A stretch of 64,000 nt of DNA, from the NCBI GenBank assembly GCA_035760645.1, contig DASTSO010000119.1, forward strand, positions 1-64,000. Reading direction: 5' to 3'. Position 1 is the stretch's first letter. Each line of letters opens with the position of its first letter. Both the position numbers and the translations under genes were made by a program. Shown here piece after piece: positions 54,510-63,645 of this stretch. The notes below the pieces were generated by a model, which worked only from the letters and a program-made list of their open reading frames with translations, searched no databases and was not told the DNA's origin. The stretch comes from DASSTY01 sp035760645. Lineage in GTDB: Bacteria > Gemmatimonadota > Gemmatimonadetes > Gemmatimonadales > GWC2-71-9.

Positions 54510-55424
54510 TTAGGGGTCCACCCCGGGCCGGGCAAGCAGGCTGTCGACCGGATAGTCCCAGACATAACCGCCGCCATGCACCGCGATATGCGTGATTCCG
54601 ACCGCCCTGGCCGCCGTCGGAGTGAACGCGCTCCGGTTCCAGCCCTGCACCGACGCGTCACCGAGTTCGGCCTGGACGAAACTGCCACGCGCGTGACGCT
54701 CGGCGGATTCGAGGTCGGCAGCGTACCGGGTCGTGATGTCGAGCCGACGGGCGAGCGTGTCGCGCACGTAGACCACGTTCGCGCTGCCCCATTGGCGGTA
54801 GACCTGCGCGACCTGACGGGCGAAGGCGATCCGGCGCTGAATCCCACGGCTCGCCTCGTCGCTCACGGGTTGCCACAGAGTCCCCGCCGCATCACGAATC
54901 GCAATGTCCCACCGATGGCCGCCCCCCGGCCACTGGATCTGGAGCTCCGTGAAGCCCCGCCGCTGCAGCTCCGGAATGGTGGTGAGCCCCTTCGGCTCGA
55001 GGTTGCCCGCGATCATCGCTGGCCGCACGCTGTCCAGGGGCCCGGTCGAGCCGTCCACTCCCGGCCCCTCCGGGCCGATGTCGAGTACGAGGCGCGTTAC
55101 CTCCGCTCCGACCGCCCCCAGACGCCACGGCATCCCGAGTTCCGCTGCCGCTTGTGCTCGCTTCATGAGGTAGTCGGCACGGCGCCGCCCCATCACTGTC
55201 TGAGCGCGGTGTCGTGCCACGTCGGGCGGATAAATGAGGCTGTCGGCAGAGGGTAGCGCCGCAGGGCTTGAGGCGCCTGTCGGGGACCGCGCGGGCCGCT
55301 GCTGCGATTCGGAGCTAGGACCACAGGCCGTGACGAGTGTGGCCGTCGTAACGAGGAGGGCCCCTGCGGCAATCGTCGGTAGCGGGGTAATCGACCGACA
55401 CTTGGCCTCGAGCGGTATCTACAT
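54510..55424 (-). pseudogene. Lipoprotein gene with TAG at codon 2
   Basis: GGAGA, 8 bp, then ATG (55424-55422) followed at once by TAG and then an open frame of 303 codons: a lipoprotein signal AGALLVTTATLVTACGPSSE, a Pro/Ser linker, and a domain with RADYLMKRAQAAAELGMPWR, RRGFTELQIQWPGGGHRWDI and VGITHIAVHGGGYVWDYPVD. The signal peptide lies in frame upstream of the first ordinary start (GTG at 55220), which would remove it. Either an amber mutation inactivated the gene or it uses an unusual start (ATA or ATT). Domain not recognised. Confidence 0.55.
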
Positions 55425-55796
55425 GTCGAGCGTCTCCTGGTTGGCAGCCGTCTGGTCGACGGCTGTCTATTGACGCATGGGGAGGCACGCCAGGCGGGGC
55501 ACGTATAGGCAGGAAGGCGGCTGGCCCCGAGCGTCTTGGTGCTGGTCCGTTGCGGGGGCGCAGTGAGCGCGAGATGGTGGTGTGTGCCCAGCACGTGCCG
55601 GACCTCGCACGCGAGGTACTCCGCTCGACTAGCGTTGCTGGGCCACGTCCGAGCCCATAAAGCATTCCGTCACCGGCGCGGTGCTCGACGATGCAGGTGG
55701 TCCTACGAGCTCACTGGGAGGACGGGTTGCCTGCGTGCCTCATCAACTCCACTGCCCCCCGTCGGGGACACTCCGCGAACCGGGTGCATAACGGCG
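55425..55796. other. Gene-free stretch
   Basis: About 370 bp between the lipoprotein start and the SIR2 3' end. CAGCCGTC/GACGGCTG (55445-55465) forms an 8-bp hairpin that may terminate SIR2 transcription or lie in the lipoprotein leader. Confidence 0.45.
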
Positions 55797-58700
55797 TCAG
55801 GAGACTCGCTTGCGCAGGGCGGCGGCGCCGGGGCAGCCGAGGCGAGCCATGGCCTCGCACACCTCTAGGAGCACCGCACGATCTGCCCGCGCGTCAATGA
55901 GCTCGCCCACGAGGGTCTCGAGGTCACCACACTCCCAGCGCAGTTGCGTCGTGCCGGCGAGCACGTGCCGGAGCAGACACGCGACGGGCTCCGGCGCCGT
56001 GCGGGCGAGGCCTTCCTCGCGAAGCTCATAGAACAGCATCGTGTGCTCGCCGAGGGTGATCGGCATCGCCACGAGGAGCTCCACGACCGCCGGCAGCACT
56101 GTCCGCAGGCCGAACACCCACTCGAGCATCGCCCGCCGTTCCTCCTCACTCAGCGGGCTCGGCACACCAGTAAGCCGGTCTCGCCAGTAATCGGCGAGCC
56201 AGCGAGTCCACGCCAACTCGGCCGCATCGGCGCTGAGCTCGCGGAGCTCCCGCCCCATCGCGGCGGCCCACGCCGTGTGCGTAGCGGGGTCGGCGTCCCG
56301 AATGAACCGCTCGAGCCAACCGCCGTGCCACGGATCGGCAGACGAGTAGAGCGCCACGCCAGCGAGTCGTCCCGCAAAGTCCTCGCGACGACGCTCAAGC
56401 GCGGAGCCTATCCGCTCGTACGTCTGCTCCAGGTAGGGCTGGAGCCGCTCGAAGAGCGCGTCGTTCCAGCGCCCCCACTGCAGGTAGCCGTCCCACGCGT
56501 GGGCGGCACGATCCTCGTCCACCGTCCAATCGAATAGCGGCAGCAGCTGGCGACCAGACCATTCCGGATCAAGCGCGTAGAGAAAGTGCGCTTGGCTCGC
56601 GAAGATGATCCGGGCCCGGTCCGCACCGACGGTCGGGACTTCCAGGACATGGTCGAGCCGGTCTCGCTCGGCCGGCGGCAGGCCGGTCCACTCGTCGCCG
56701 GCCGTGTTCCGAAGGGTCTCGAGCGTCTGGAGCCAGGCCATCGCTGCCCGTCCGGCCGGGTGGTTGATGGCCAGGAACAGCCAGTCGGGACCGTCGGAGG
56801 TGCTCACCGTGTCCCCGAGGTCGTCCCGGAGCGCGAGCCGCTCCGCCATGTCGCGCACCGTGTGGAGCAGGGCGGGCGGGGCGCCCCCGTCCCCCTTCGC
56901 CGCATGGTCGAGCAGAGACGACACCTCATACGGAAATGCGTGCTCGAGGTGGCGGTGGGTCTCGAGGAGTTGAAGCACGCGGCGCCACTGGAGTTCGTCG
57001 AGCGCGGCACCGCGCCACGCCTCCAGCACCGCGGGCCAGAGCCCGGCGTCCTCCGCCTCACCGTGGTCGCGGAGCGCCTCGGCGAGCTCCCAGGACCACT
57101 CAAACGAGGCCCTGCTGGCGTCCCGCACCACCTCCAGCAGCCCGTGGCGGTCCGGCCCTTCACCCGTGCGCTGGTCACCTTGATATGCGAGCAGCCAGCC
57201 GAGCTCGGCCCTCGGCGACAGGGCCAGGAGCTCGTCGACGCCGCGCGGGCTCACCGGGATGACCGGCTGCACGCCCGACGACCAGTGGGTCAGGTCCGGG
57301 TGCTCCCGCGGCTCGAGGTCCGGGGTAGCCGCCTTGGCAGCGGCGAGGCGGTCGACTGTGATGGCGGAGTCGGGGGCCGCACGGGCCAGCCAGACGAGCA
57401 GGTTGTAGCGCTCGTACGTCTCGATCCCGGTCTCCTCGGGCGTCGTCGGCGGTTGCTCGAGGACGGGCTGCACGAGTGCGGCATCGAGGAACGCTTGGCG
57501 GGTCGCCTCGTCGGCCGCGGCATACGCGCGCGCGAGCAGGCGGAACGTCTCGTGCTTGAGCGCTGAGTCGTGGAGCCAGCCGGCCGCGAGCACGTCGGCG
57601 AGTGCCTCCGCGGGCTGGTTCGGCGCGCGCTCGGCGAGGCCGTGGATCGCCAGGCGCTTCAGGAGTGGCGACGCCGCCTCCCGCCAGAGGGTGATCCAGG
57701 CATCGGCGACCTTCGGCTCCGCGGCCAAGAGGAACTCCAGCAGATCCCGCGCGGCATCGACCACGACATCGAGGCCCGAGGGATACGGATCCTGCGGGTG
57801 TGGCTCGATTGCCGACCGGCGGAAGCTCAGCGGGTCCCATACGCCGTCCGCGGTCCCGGCGGCGACAAGCAGCACGTGCGCGCGCGTGAGGCTCTCGGTG
57901 AGGAGCATGCCGACGGTGCGATGGCATCGCGGCAGCGCGGGTAGGAAGAGGCGCTGCCAGCTCTTGCGGAGGGTATGGTCGTCCCCGGTCGGGCCGATCG
58001 AGAAGCGAAGCCGTGGTGTGACACCGGCTCCGTCCAGCCCCGGCAGCGCCGGGCCCAGGCTAGAGACCGGAGCGATCAGGTGCCCGAGGAGGAGGAGGGC
58101 TCCGGCGAGTGCCTCGGGCGGGCAGCGCCCGAGGAGCTGGCTCAGGGGGCGGGCGTCCCACTGCGGGTTCCGCGTGGTCACGAGAACCGTGATCCATCGC
58201 ATGAGGAGCTCGGGCTCCGGCAGCGGGTCCACCGCCGCCAGGTGCCAGGCGAGGCTGCGCCAGCACTGGTGCCCGAGTTGGAGATGGTGGGCGCGCAGGA
58301 GATCGAGGAGCTCGCCCGAGTGCTCGAGCATGAAGCGCTCGGCGAGCCACTGGGCGAGCTCGGCCACGGCGCCCGGGTCTGCAGTCGGTGCATTCCCGAA
58401 GAGCGGCTCGAGGACGCCGGCGTCGGCAGCGAACGTGAGCCAGGCCGGGACGCTCGCGTGCCGCACGAAGAACGGGCGCTGGACCGGGTCGGCGAGCGCC
58501 CGCCGCAGGTAATCGACGTCGCGTCGCTCGATCGGCGGGGCGACGCTGACCAGCGTGCGGATCCGATGCTCGTGGTCCAGCGCACCCATCGTGGCGAGGT
58601 TCGCCCAGGCCTCGAGAGCATCGCTCAAGGCGCCGTGATCCCGTGGGGCGCGGAGCGGATAGTGGACCGGCCGGATGCCGAGCTCCGCCCAGCGCGCGTC

Positions 58701-59378
58701 GCTACCCGGAGTCGTCAACGCGAAGCGGGCGGTCCCGGGCACCAGGCTCCGTGCCAGATAGCGCATCGTCGGATCGCCGTGGCTGTAGCCCACAAAGCAG
58801 ACGGTGTTGTGCAGGAACAGCTCGAGCAGCAGGCGGGTGGCCCACCCCTCTGTCAGGTAGGCACGACCGAAGTCGGCGTCGGTGAGCACGAGCGGGTGGT
58901 GGGCTATATCCAGCGCGCCGTGTACGTGGATCAGGCCACGGGCCTGGCGCCCTAAGGGGAGCGCCGGCGCCGTGTACAGGGGGGCCGCGCCCGCACCGTG
59001 GCGGTCGGTGATCACGGTCGCGAAGTGCCGATCGAAGTTCGTGGTGACGATCCGGATCCGATCCGGAGCCCCGAAGAGCCGCACGATCGCCTCGTGCATC
59101 GGGGTCGGCTTCGACGACGCCACGTCGAGCAACTGGCGCGTGCGGCCCTGCACATCCACCCCGCGGTGCTCCGCGCGGCCGAGGTACTGGTCGAGGGGCT
59201 CTCCCGCCGTGGGAGCCCCGATCGCGGTCTCCGCGACCTGTCTGGCAAGCCGCTCGAAATCCGGGAGGTTCGAGGGAGAGCCCATGGAGACGCCGGCGCC
59301 GGCGAACACAACGAGGCGCCCCTCTTGGAGCGCCTCGAGCAGATCGTCGGGAAGGTCCACCTCGGTCGTGACGAACAC
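55797..59378 (-). CDS. SIR2-domain protein, probable antiphage effector (SIR2-DUF4020-like)
   Basis: 1193 residues. The N-terminal SIR2 fold has VFAGAGVSMGSPSNLPDF (24-41), TTNFD with N114, HVHG with H153, and CFVGYSHGDPTMRYLA, so the NAD-hydrolysis residues are kept. The following 900 residues are helical with no membrane segment; the length and layout match SIR2 proteins carrying a DUF4020-type C-terminus. Known defence-associated sirtuins deplete NAD+ on phage infection; that activity is inferred here. It stands alone, next to attR at the island's right edge, a usual cargo position. ATG start, no strong Shine-Dalgarno seen. Confidence 0.82.
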   Translation of the reverse strand: MFVTTEVDLPDDLLEALQEGRLVVFAGAGVSMGSPSNLPDFERLARQVAETAIGAPTAGEPLDQYLGRAEHRGVDVQGRTRQLLDVASSKPTPMHEAIVRLFGAPDRIRIVTTNFDRHFATVITDRHGAGAAPLYTAPALPLGRQARGLIHVHGALDIAHHPLVLTDADFGRAYLTEGWATRLLLELFLHNTVCFVGYSHGDPTMRYLARSLVPGTARFALTTPGSDARWAELGIRPVHYPLRAPRDHGALSDALEAWANLATMGALDHEHRIRTLVSVAPPIERRDVDYLRRALADPVQRPFFVRHASVPAWLTFAADAGVLEPLFGNAPTADPGAVAELAQWLAERFMLEHSGELLDLLRAHHLQLGHQCWRSLAWHLAAVDPLPEPELLMRWITVLVTTRNPQWDARPLSQLLGRCPPEALAGALLLLGHLIAPVSSLGPALPGLDGAGVTPRLRFSIGPTGDDHTLRKSWQRLFLPALPRCHRTVGMLLTESLTRAHVLLVAAGTADGVWDPLSFRRSAIEPHPQDPYPSGLDVVVDAARDLLEFLLAAEPKVADAWITLWREAASPLLKRLAIHGLAERAPNQPAEALADVLAAGWLHDSALKHETFRLLARAYAAADEATRQAFLDAALVQPVLEQPPTTPEETGIETYERYNLLVWLARAAPDSAITVDRLAAAKAATPDLEPREHPDLTHWSSGVQPVIPVSPRGVDELLALSPRAELGWLLAYQGDQRTGEGPDRHGLLEVVRDASRASFEWSWELAEALRDHGEAEDAGLWPAVLEAWRGAALDELQWRRVLQLLETHRHLEHAFPYEVSSLLDHAAKGDGGAPPALLHTVRDMAERLALRDDLGDTVSTSDGPDWLFLAINHPAGRAAMAWLQTLETLRNTAGDEWTGLPPAERDRLDHVLEVPTVGADRARIIFASQAHFLYALDPEWSGRQLLPLFDWTVDEDRAAHAWDGYLQWGRWNDALFERLQPYLEQTYERIGSALERRREDFAGRLAGVALYSSADPWHGGWLERFIRDADPATHTAWAAAMGRELRELSADAAELAWTRWLADYWRDRLTGVPSPLSEEERRAMLEWVFGLRTVLPAVVELLVAMPITLGEHTMLFYELREEGLARTAPEPVACLLRHVLAGTTQLRWECGDLETLVGELIDARADRAVLLEVCEAMARLGCPGAAALRKRVS

Positions 59379-60036
59379 GCACGGAATCTATCTGCCCCCG
59401 AGACCTTGGCTAGCCGAAGCCCCCGGCCCGCGAAGCGGGCCGCCTCTAGACGTGCCGGATGGCAGCTGCCGAGGAACTGAAGCGGAAAACACCCGGCAGG
59501 TTGACGCGGGAACAGGCGAGAGCGTGAGCCGAGCGGCCCCTCGCGGCCGCAAGGATGGCTCGGGCTCGGTCGCCACTAGCGGAGCAGCCGGACCCCGTCG
59601 CGGCGGACGCGCTCCTGGCGCGGATGCCTCGAGCAACCCTCAGGGCAGGGGCAAGTCCGAGCTGCCCCGATTCGACGAGGGGAGCCCGGAGCAATCGGTG
59701 CTGGTCGGCACGCTCGCTGCCGAGGAAGCCACTCCTCCGCGCCCTCCCAGCAGCAGGCGGTCCGGTGTTAGCATTTCCGTGGGTCGTTTCAGAGTCGGCT
59801 ACGGGACGTGCGCTCAGTCGCCGGTACCGGACCTTGGGTCGCGACACTGCCCTTCGCCGGCTGGGGTACCGGTGGGACTCGCCCTCAATCTGCCGTCCGA
59901 ATGTGCCCGGAGCGAGTGCCGGGCCGAGCCCCTAGCCGAGTGACAAGTGACAGCGCGATGGCCACCGGTGGCCCGTCGAAGTCTCCTCTAAACGCTTGGT
60001 ATTAGTGGCCATCGGAAATGGGCGCCCGTCGGCGAA
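59379..60036. other. Gene-free right end of island
   Basis: About 660 bp without a credible gene. A GC hairpin CGGCCCGC-GAA-GCGGGCCG (59424-59442) lies in the SIR2 leader region. Holds the SIR2 promoter and the right attachment arm. Confidence 0.5.
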
Positions 60037-60083
60037 AGGTCTGCAAAACCTCCATCACCGGTTCGACTCCGGTCGGCGCCTCT
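60037..60083 (+). repeat. attR: 47-bp tRNA-Cys 3' duplicate
   Basis: Identical to 4383-4429. It lacks the tRNA 5' half, so it is not a functional tRNA. Marks the right end of the island. Confidence 0.92.
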
Positions 60084-60098
60084 CGATTTCGCATCAGC

Positions 60099-60138
60099 CC
60101 AACCGCCCGTGCCAGAGCTACCTGGCACGGGCGGTTGG
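60099..60138 (+). terminator. Original tRNA-Cys terminator hairpin
   Basis: A perfect 17-bp inverted repeat (60099-60115, 60122-60138) with loop AGCTAC, 15 bp after attR. Its spacing from the tRNA fragment mirrors the hairpin at 4451-4489, so it was probably the native terminator before insertion. Confidence 0.65.
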
Positions 60139-60455
60139 CGCGTTCAGCCCCCGCGAGTCTCACTCCGCGAGTGACAGGATGAGTGACGAGACGCGGACCG
60201 CCCGACAGGCCGTGCCTGGGCGCGATGGCCCTGGGCGGTCTCGCTGGGCGCTGCGGGTGCACGGCGCCTCCACGGATGTGGTGGCGGGGCGGTCGGGGCG
60301 GGAGCCTCCCGCGGTGTCACGGATGCCTCTCATCGCACGTCATGCTGGTGCAGAGCAGGTTCGATCCGCTTCATCTCGTAGCGCGACTCGGAGCGCGCCG
60401 TGTGCCGTCGTGCGCGACGGACGACCGGGAGCTTCTTCACCGAAAGGGGAACAGC
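60139..60455. other. Gene-free stretch
   Basis: About 315 bp of chromosomal sequence before the hydrolase. Open frames read through but show no protein-like sequence. Holds the hydrolase promoter. Confidence 0.4.
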
Positions 60456-61607
60456 GTGCCAGCTCGACTTCTCTTCCGCCGGGCCGCGCTGGCCGTAGCC
60501 TGTTGTGCCATCGCCGCGACGCGGACGACGAATGCGCAGAGCGCGCAGGGCGCGCAGAGCGGGCAGAGCGCCCAACGCGCGGAGTCCCCGCGACGCGCGG
60601 TGGCCCGCGTCCTGGCGGCGGCCGACGCCATCACGGCGCCCGGCGGCGTCGATACCCTCGCGCGGGTGGAGCTCGGCGGCATCCCGCAGTGGATCTCCGT
60701 GCGCGGCCGGGACCGGCGCAATCCGGTCCTGCTCTTCCTCCATGGCGGTCCGGGTTTCCCGACCATGCCGGTGAGTCACCGCTGGCAGGGGCCGTGGGAG
60801 GAATACTTCACGGTGGTGCAGTGGGACCAGCGCGGCGCCGGCAAGACTTACGCGGCGAGCGACCCGGCGGCGGTGCGGCCGACGCTCACCATACCGCGCA
60901 TGATCGCCGATGCCGAGGAGCTGGTGCGCCACCTGCGCACGCGCTACGGCCAGGAGCGGATCGTCCTGGTGGGACACTCATGGGGGACCGTGCTCGGCGT
61001 CGAGCTGGCGCGGCGGCATCCGGAGTGGTTCTCGGTCTACGTCGGCATCGGCCAGGGGGTGGATGTCCCCGCGCAGGAGCGGATGGGCTACGAGGCGCTG
61101 CTGGACAGCGCCGCGCGCGCGCGCGACACCGTGGCCCTCGCCGAGCTGCGCGCGCTGGCGCCCTACCCCGAGCGCGACGGCACCATGCCCGTCGCGAAGC
61201 TCTACGTCGAGCGCAAGTGGATGCGCGCCTACGGCGGCTACAACTACCAGCATCCCGAGGGCGACCACTACGCCGATTTCGTCGCGATGAGCCCCGCCTA
61301 CACCGACGCCGAGATAGCGACGCTCGGCCCGGCCATCGAGTTCGGCTTCCGGGCGCTCTGGCCGCAGCTCCAGGCGTACAACTTCTGGGACGTGACCGAG
61401 CTCCGCGTGCCGGTGGTGCTGTTCCACGGCACCCACGATCTCACGACACCGCTGGTGCTCGCCGAGCGCTGGCTCGACCGCCTGCACGCGCCGTCGAAGG
61501 CGCTCGTCCGCTTCGAGCAATCGGCGCACATGGTGATGATGGAGGAGCCGGGCAAGCTGTTCTTCCACCTGGTGCGCGACGTGCGCCCGCTGGCCTCCCG
61601 GCCGTAG
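60456..61607 (+). CDS. Alpha/beta hydrolase, prolyl aminopeptidase-like (exported)
   Basis: 383 residues from the GTG at 60456 (AAGGGGA 5 bp upstream). Signal peptide FRRAALAVACCAIAATRTTN then AQ. Oxyanion motif LLFLHGGPGFPT, QWDQRGAGKTYA, and the nucleophile elbow VGHSWGT; acid and His candidates are FHGTHDLTTPL and EQSAHMVMMEEP. The DQRG..GKT pattern is that of the S33 proline iminopeptidase-like family. Chromosomal flank. Confidence 0.88.
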   Translation: MPARLLFRRAALAVACCAIAATRTTNAQSAQGAQSGQSAQRAESPRRAVARVLAAADAITAPGGVDTLARVELGGIPQWISVRGRDRRNPVLLFLHGGPGFPTMPVSHRWQGPWEEYFTVVQWDQRGAGKTYAASDPAAVRPTLTIPRMIADAEELVRHLRTRYGQERIVLVGHSWGTVLGVELARRHPEWFSVYVGIGQGVDVPAQERMGYEALLDSAARARDTVALAELRALAPYPERDGTMPVAKLYVERKWMRAYGGYNYQHPEGDHYADFVAMSPAYTDAEIATLGPAIEFGFRALWPQLQAYNFWDVTELRVPVVLFHGTHDLTTPLVLAERWLDRLHAPSKALVRFEQSAHMVMMEEPGKLFFHLVRDVRPLASRP

Positions 61608-61691
61608 CCGTCCCGCGCCGCGGATGGTCCGCGAGCAGGCGCCCGGCGGTGGCGGCGGCGCACCATACCTTGGACTCGACGGGAGGGCTGC

Positions 61692-62171
61692 ATGAGCGTG
61701 AAGGAGCACCGGTACATGGTGGCGGTGGAGTGGACGGGCAATACGGGGGCAGGCACGACGGGATACCGCGCCTACGAGCGGTCGCACGAGATCTCCACAC
61801 CGGGTGCGCCGAAGCCCGCCATCCCGGGCTCGTCGGACCCGGCGTTTCGCGGCGACCGCTCGCGGTGGAATCCTGAGGAGCTCCTCGTCGCCTCACTCTC
61901 AGCCTGCCACAAACTGTGGTACCTGCACCTGTGTGCCGAAGCCGGCGTGGTGGTCACCGGCTATGTGGACCGCGCCGAGGGATGGATGGTCGAGGAGGAC
62001 GGGGGCGGCCGCTTTCGTCGCGTCGTGCTGCGCCCGGTGGTGACGCTCGCGCCCGGCAGCGATGCGGAACGCGCCCGCACGCTTCACCGCGAGGCCCACC
62101 GACGCTGCTACATCGCCACCTCGGTCAACTTCCCTGTCGAGCACGAGCCCGAGATCCGCTCGACCCGCTGA
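61692..62171 (+). CDS. OsmC family protein
   Basis: 159 residues; GGAGGGCTGC before the ATG. YMVAVEWTGNTGAGTTGYRA, RWNPEELLVASLSACHKLWY with the conserved Cys, and an end VNFPVEHEPEI typical of the OsmC/Ohr fold. The usual second Cys position reads LCAEAG. Members reduce organic peroxides. Confidence 0.88.
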   Translation: MSVKEHRYMVAVEWTGNTGAGTTGYRAYERSHEISTPGAPKPAIPGSSDPAFRGDRSRWNPEELLVASLSACHKLWYLHLCAEAGVVVTGYVDRAEGWMVEEDGGGRFRRVVLRPVVTLAPGSDAERARTLHREAHRRCYIATSVNFPVEHEPEIRSTR

Positions 62172-62251
62172 CCGGGACCACCGGCCAGCCCTCCGGGGCA
62201 GCCTGCAACCCGACCACATCGAAGACCACATCGAAGTCCCAGGAGACCCGT

Positions 62252-62431
62252 ATGCCTCTGGAGATGCGCGAGCGCTGCGAGCGGTGCGGCCAGGCCCTCG
62301 AACTCGACGGCCCGGCCTCCATCTGCAGCTACGAATGCACGTTCTGCAACGCGTGCGCTGAGGCCATGGCCGGCGTCTGTCCGAACTGTGGCGGGGAGCT
62401 CGTCGCCCGGCCCCGGCGCCGGTCTGCGTGA
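62252..62431 (+). CDS. DUF1272 small zinc-binding protein
   Basis: 59 residues with AGGAGA before the ATG. RERCERCGQALELDG, ICSYECTFCNACAEAM and GVCPNCGGELVARP: CxxC knuckles of the DUF1272 family, expected to bind zinc. Cellular role unknown. Confidence 0.88.
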   Translation: MPLEMRERCERCGQALELDGPASICSYECTFCNACAEAMAGVCPNCGGELVARPRRRSA

Positions 62432-62600
62432 CCCTGCCGTCGTTTCGGGCCGCGCTCCTCAGGTTGGCGTCGACACCGGCCCACGTACGGTTCCCCACCG
62501 CGCGCCGGGCACGCGGAGCCGAGGGGCGCTGCGACGGCCCGCCGGGTACCCGGCGGACCGCCACGCTCGGCTCACCACGGGTGGTAAGTGGACAAGGGCG

Positions 62601-62621
62601 CCCCCACATCTCGCGTGGGGG
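62601..62621 (+). promoter_or_regulatory. Hairpin masking the lysE-family ribosome binding site
   Basis: CCCCCAC (62601-62607) pairs with GTGGGGG (62615-62621); the 3' arm is the G-rich Shine-Dalgarno just before the ATG at 62628. Opening it would control translation. Confidence 0.4.
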
Positions 62622-62777
62622 GCTCTCATGCCGACTCTCGATGCCGCCTGGCCGCACGCGCCGGGTGGCGACATCCTCATCTACATCACGGCCGTCATCG
62701 TCCTGCTCGGCTCGCCGGGCCCCGGCATCGCCGCCCTGCTCGCCGTCGGACGGGAGCGCGGTCTCGCCGGCGCCCTG

Positions 62778-63645
62778 GAGGTCGTTTCATAACCGCCGCT
62801 GGGCGGCGGCGTAGATTGCGGGCAGGTGGTTTGATGGAGCTGCCCGATGGCCTTTCTCACCGATGCCCAATGGGCGCGCATCGCGCCCTTGCTGCCCCCG
62901 CCGCGCCCGCACCCGCGCGGCGGCCGCCCGTGGGCCGATGACCGGGCGTGCCTCGAAGGCATTCTCTGGATCCTGCGCACCGGCGCCCGCTGGCGCGACT
63001 TACCACGGACCTACCCGAGCCCGGCGACCTGTTGGCGGCGCCTCGCGCGCTGGGAGGCCGAGGATCGCTGGAAGCGGATCTGGCGCGCGTTCCTCGGCCA
63101 GCTGGATCAGCGGGGGCTGCTCGGCTGGGAAGAATGCTTCCTCGACGGCACCTTTGCGCCGGCGAAAAAAGGGGGCCCGCCGTCGGCACGACCCGCAAGG
63201 GTAAGGGCACGAAGCTCATGGTACTGGTCGAGCGCGCGGGTCTACCTCTCGGAGTTTGCCTCGACGCTGCCACGGTGGCCGAGGTCAGCCTCGCCGAAGC
63301 GACGCTCGCCACGGTCGCGGTCCCGCGCGGCGGCCCCGGGCACCCGAAGGTGAAGCCCGTGCGCATCATCGCCGACCGGGGCTACGAGAGCCGCGCCCTC
63401 TGGCAGCGCCTGCGGCGACGGGGGATCGATCTCATCGTGCCGCATCGGCGGCAGATCATCCACCGCTTCCAGGACGGCCGGAAGCTCCGACGCTATCGCC
63501 GACGCTACATCGTCGAGCGCACGATCAGCTGGCTGCTGAGCTTCCGCCGGCTGCTCGTCCGCCATGAGCACCGGATCGAGCTCTACCGCGCCTTCGTGCA
63601 CGTCGCCTGCCTCTGGATCGTGCTCAGGCGGTTATGAAACGACTA
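62778..63645 (+). mobile_element. IS5-family insertion sequence
   Basis: About 868 bp. 17-bp perfect terminal inverted repeats: 62781-62797 and 63627-63643. CTG flanks both ends (62775-62777, 63646-63648) as a probable 3-bp target duplication. Encodes a two-frame transposase. It lies outside the island, within the lysE-family gene. Confidence 0.85.
62847..63637 (+). CDS. IS5-family transposase with probable -1 frameshift
   Basis: The first frame gives FLTDAQWARIAPLLPPPRPH, GGRPWADDRACLEGILWILR and LDGTFAPAKKG; the second continues GPAVGTTRKGKGTKLMVLVE, PVRIIADRGYESRALWQRLR and RRYIVERTISWLLSFRRLLV. D, D and E of the DDE triad are present across the fusion. The frames join at the slippery run AAAAAAG (63165-63171), as in related IS5 subgroups that use programmed -1 shifting. 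Probably active. Confidence 0.85.

Larger units (their letters stand above)
4430..60036. mobile_element. Genomic island (about 55.6 kb) integrated in tRNA-Cys
   Basis: The island is bounded by the exact 47-bp att repeats. Two tyrosine integrases lie at the left end. The cargo has variable base composition, visibly lower in GC around 10-13, 27-30 and 36.4-37.4 kb, and includes many damaged genes. It carries putative defence genes, an RHS protein, a type II secretion operon and two zincin modules. No relaxase, conjugation or phage structural genes were recognised, so it looks like an integrative but not self-transmissible element, or the remains of several. Confidence 0.85.

Noticed and set aside
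56586..58955. Plus-strand frames of 320-350 codons opposite the SIR2 gene
   Set aside because: Third-position GC makes antisense frames open; the composition is Arg/Pro-rich and the SIR2 protein is clearly real.
60002..60262. Minus-strand 86-codon frame at attR
   Set aside because: Antisense reading of the tRNA fragment and terminator hairpin; no start signal.
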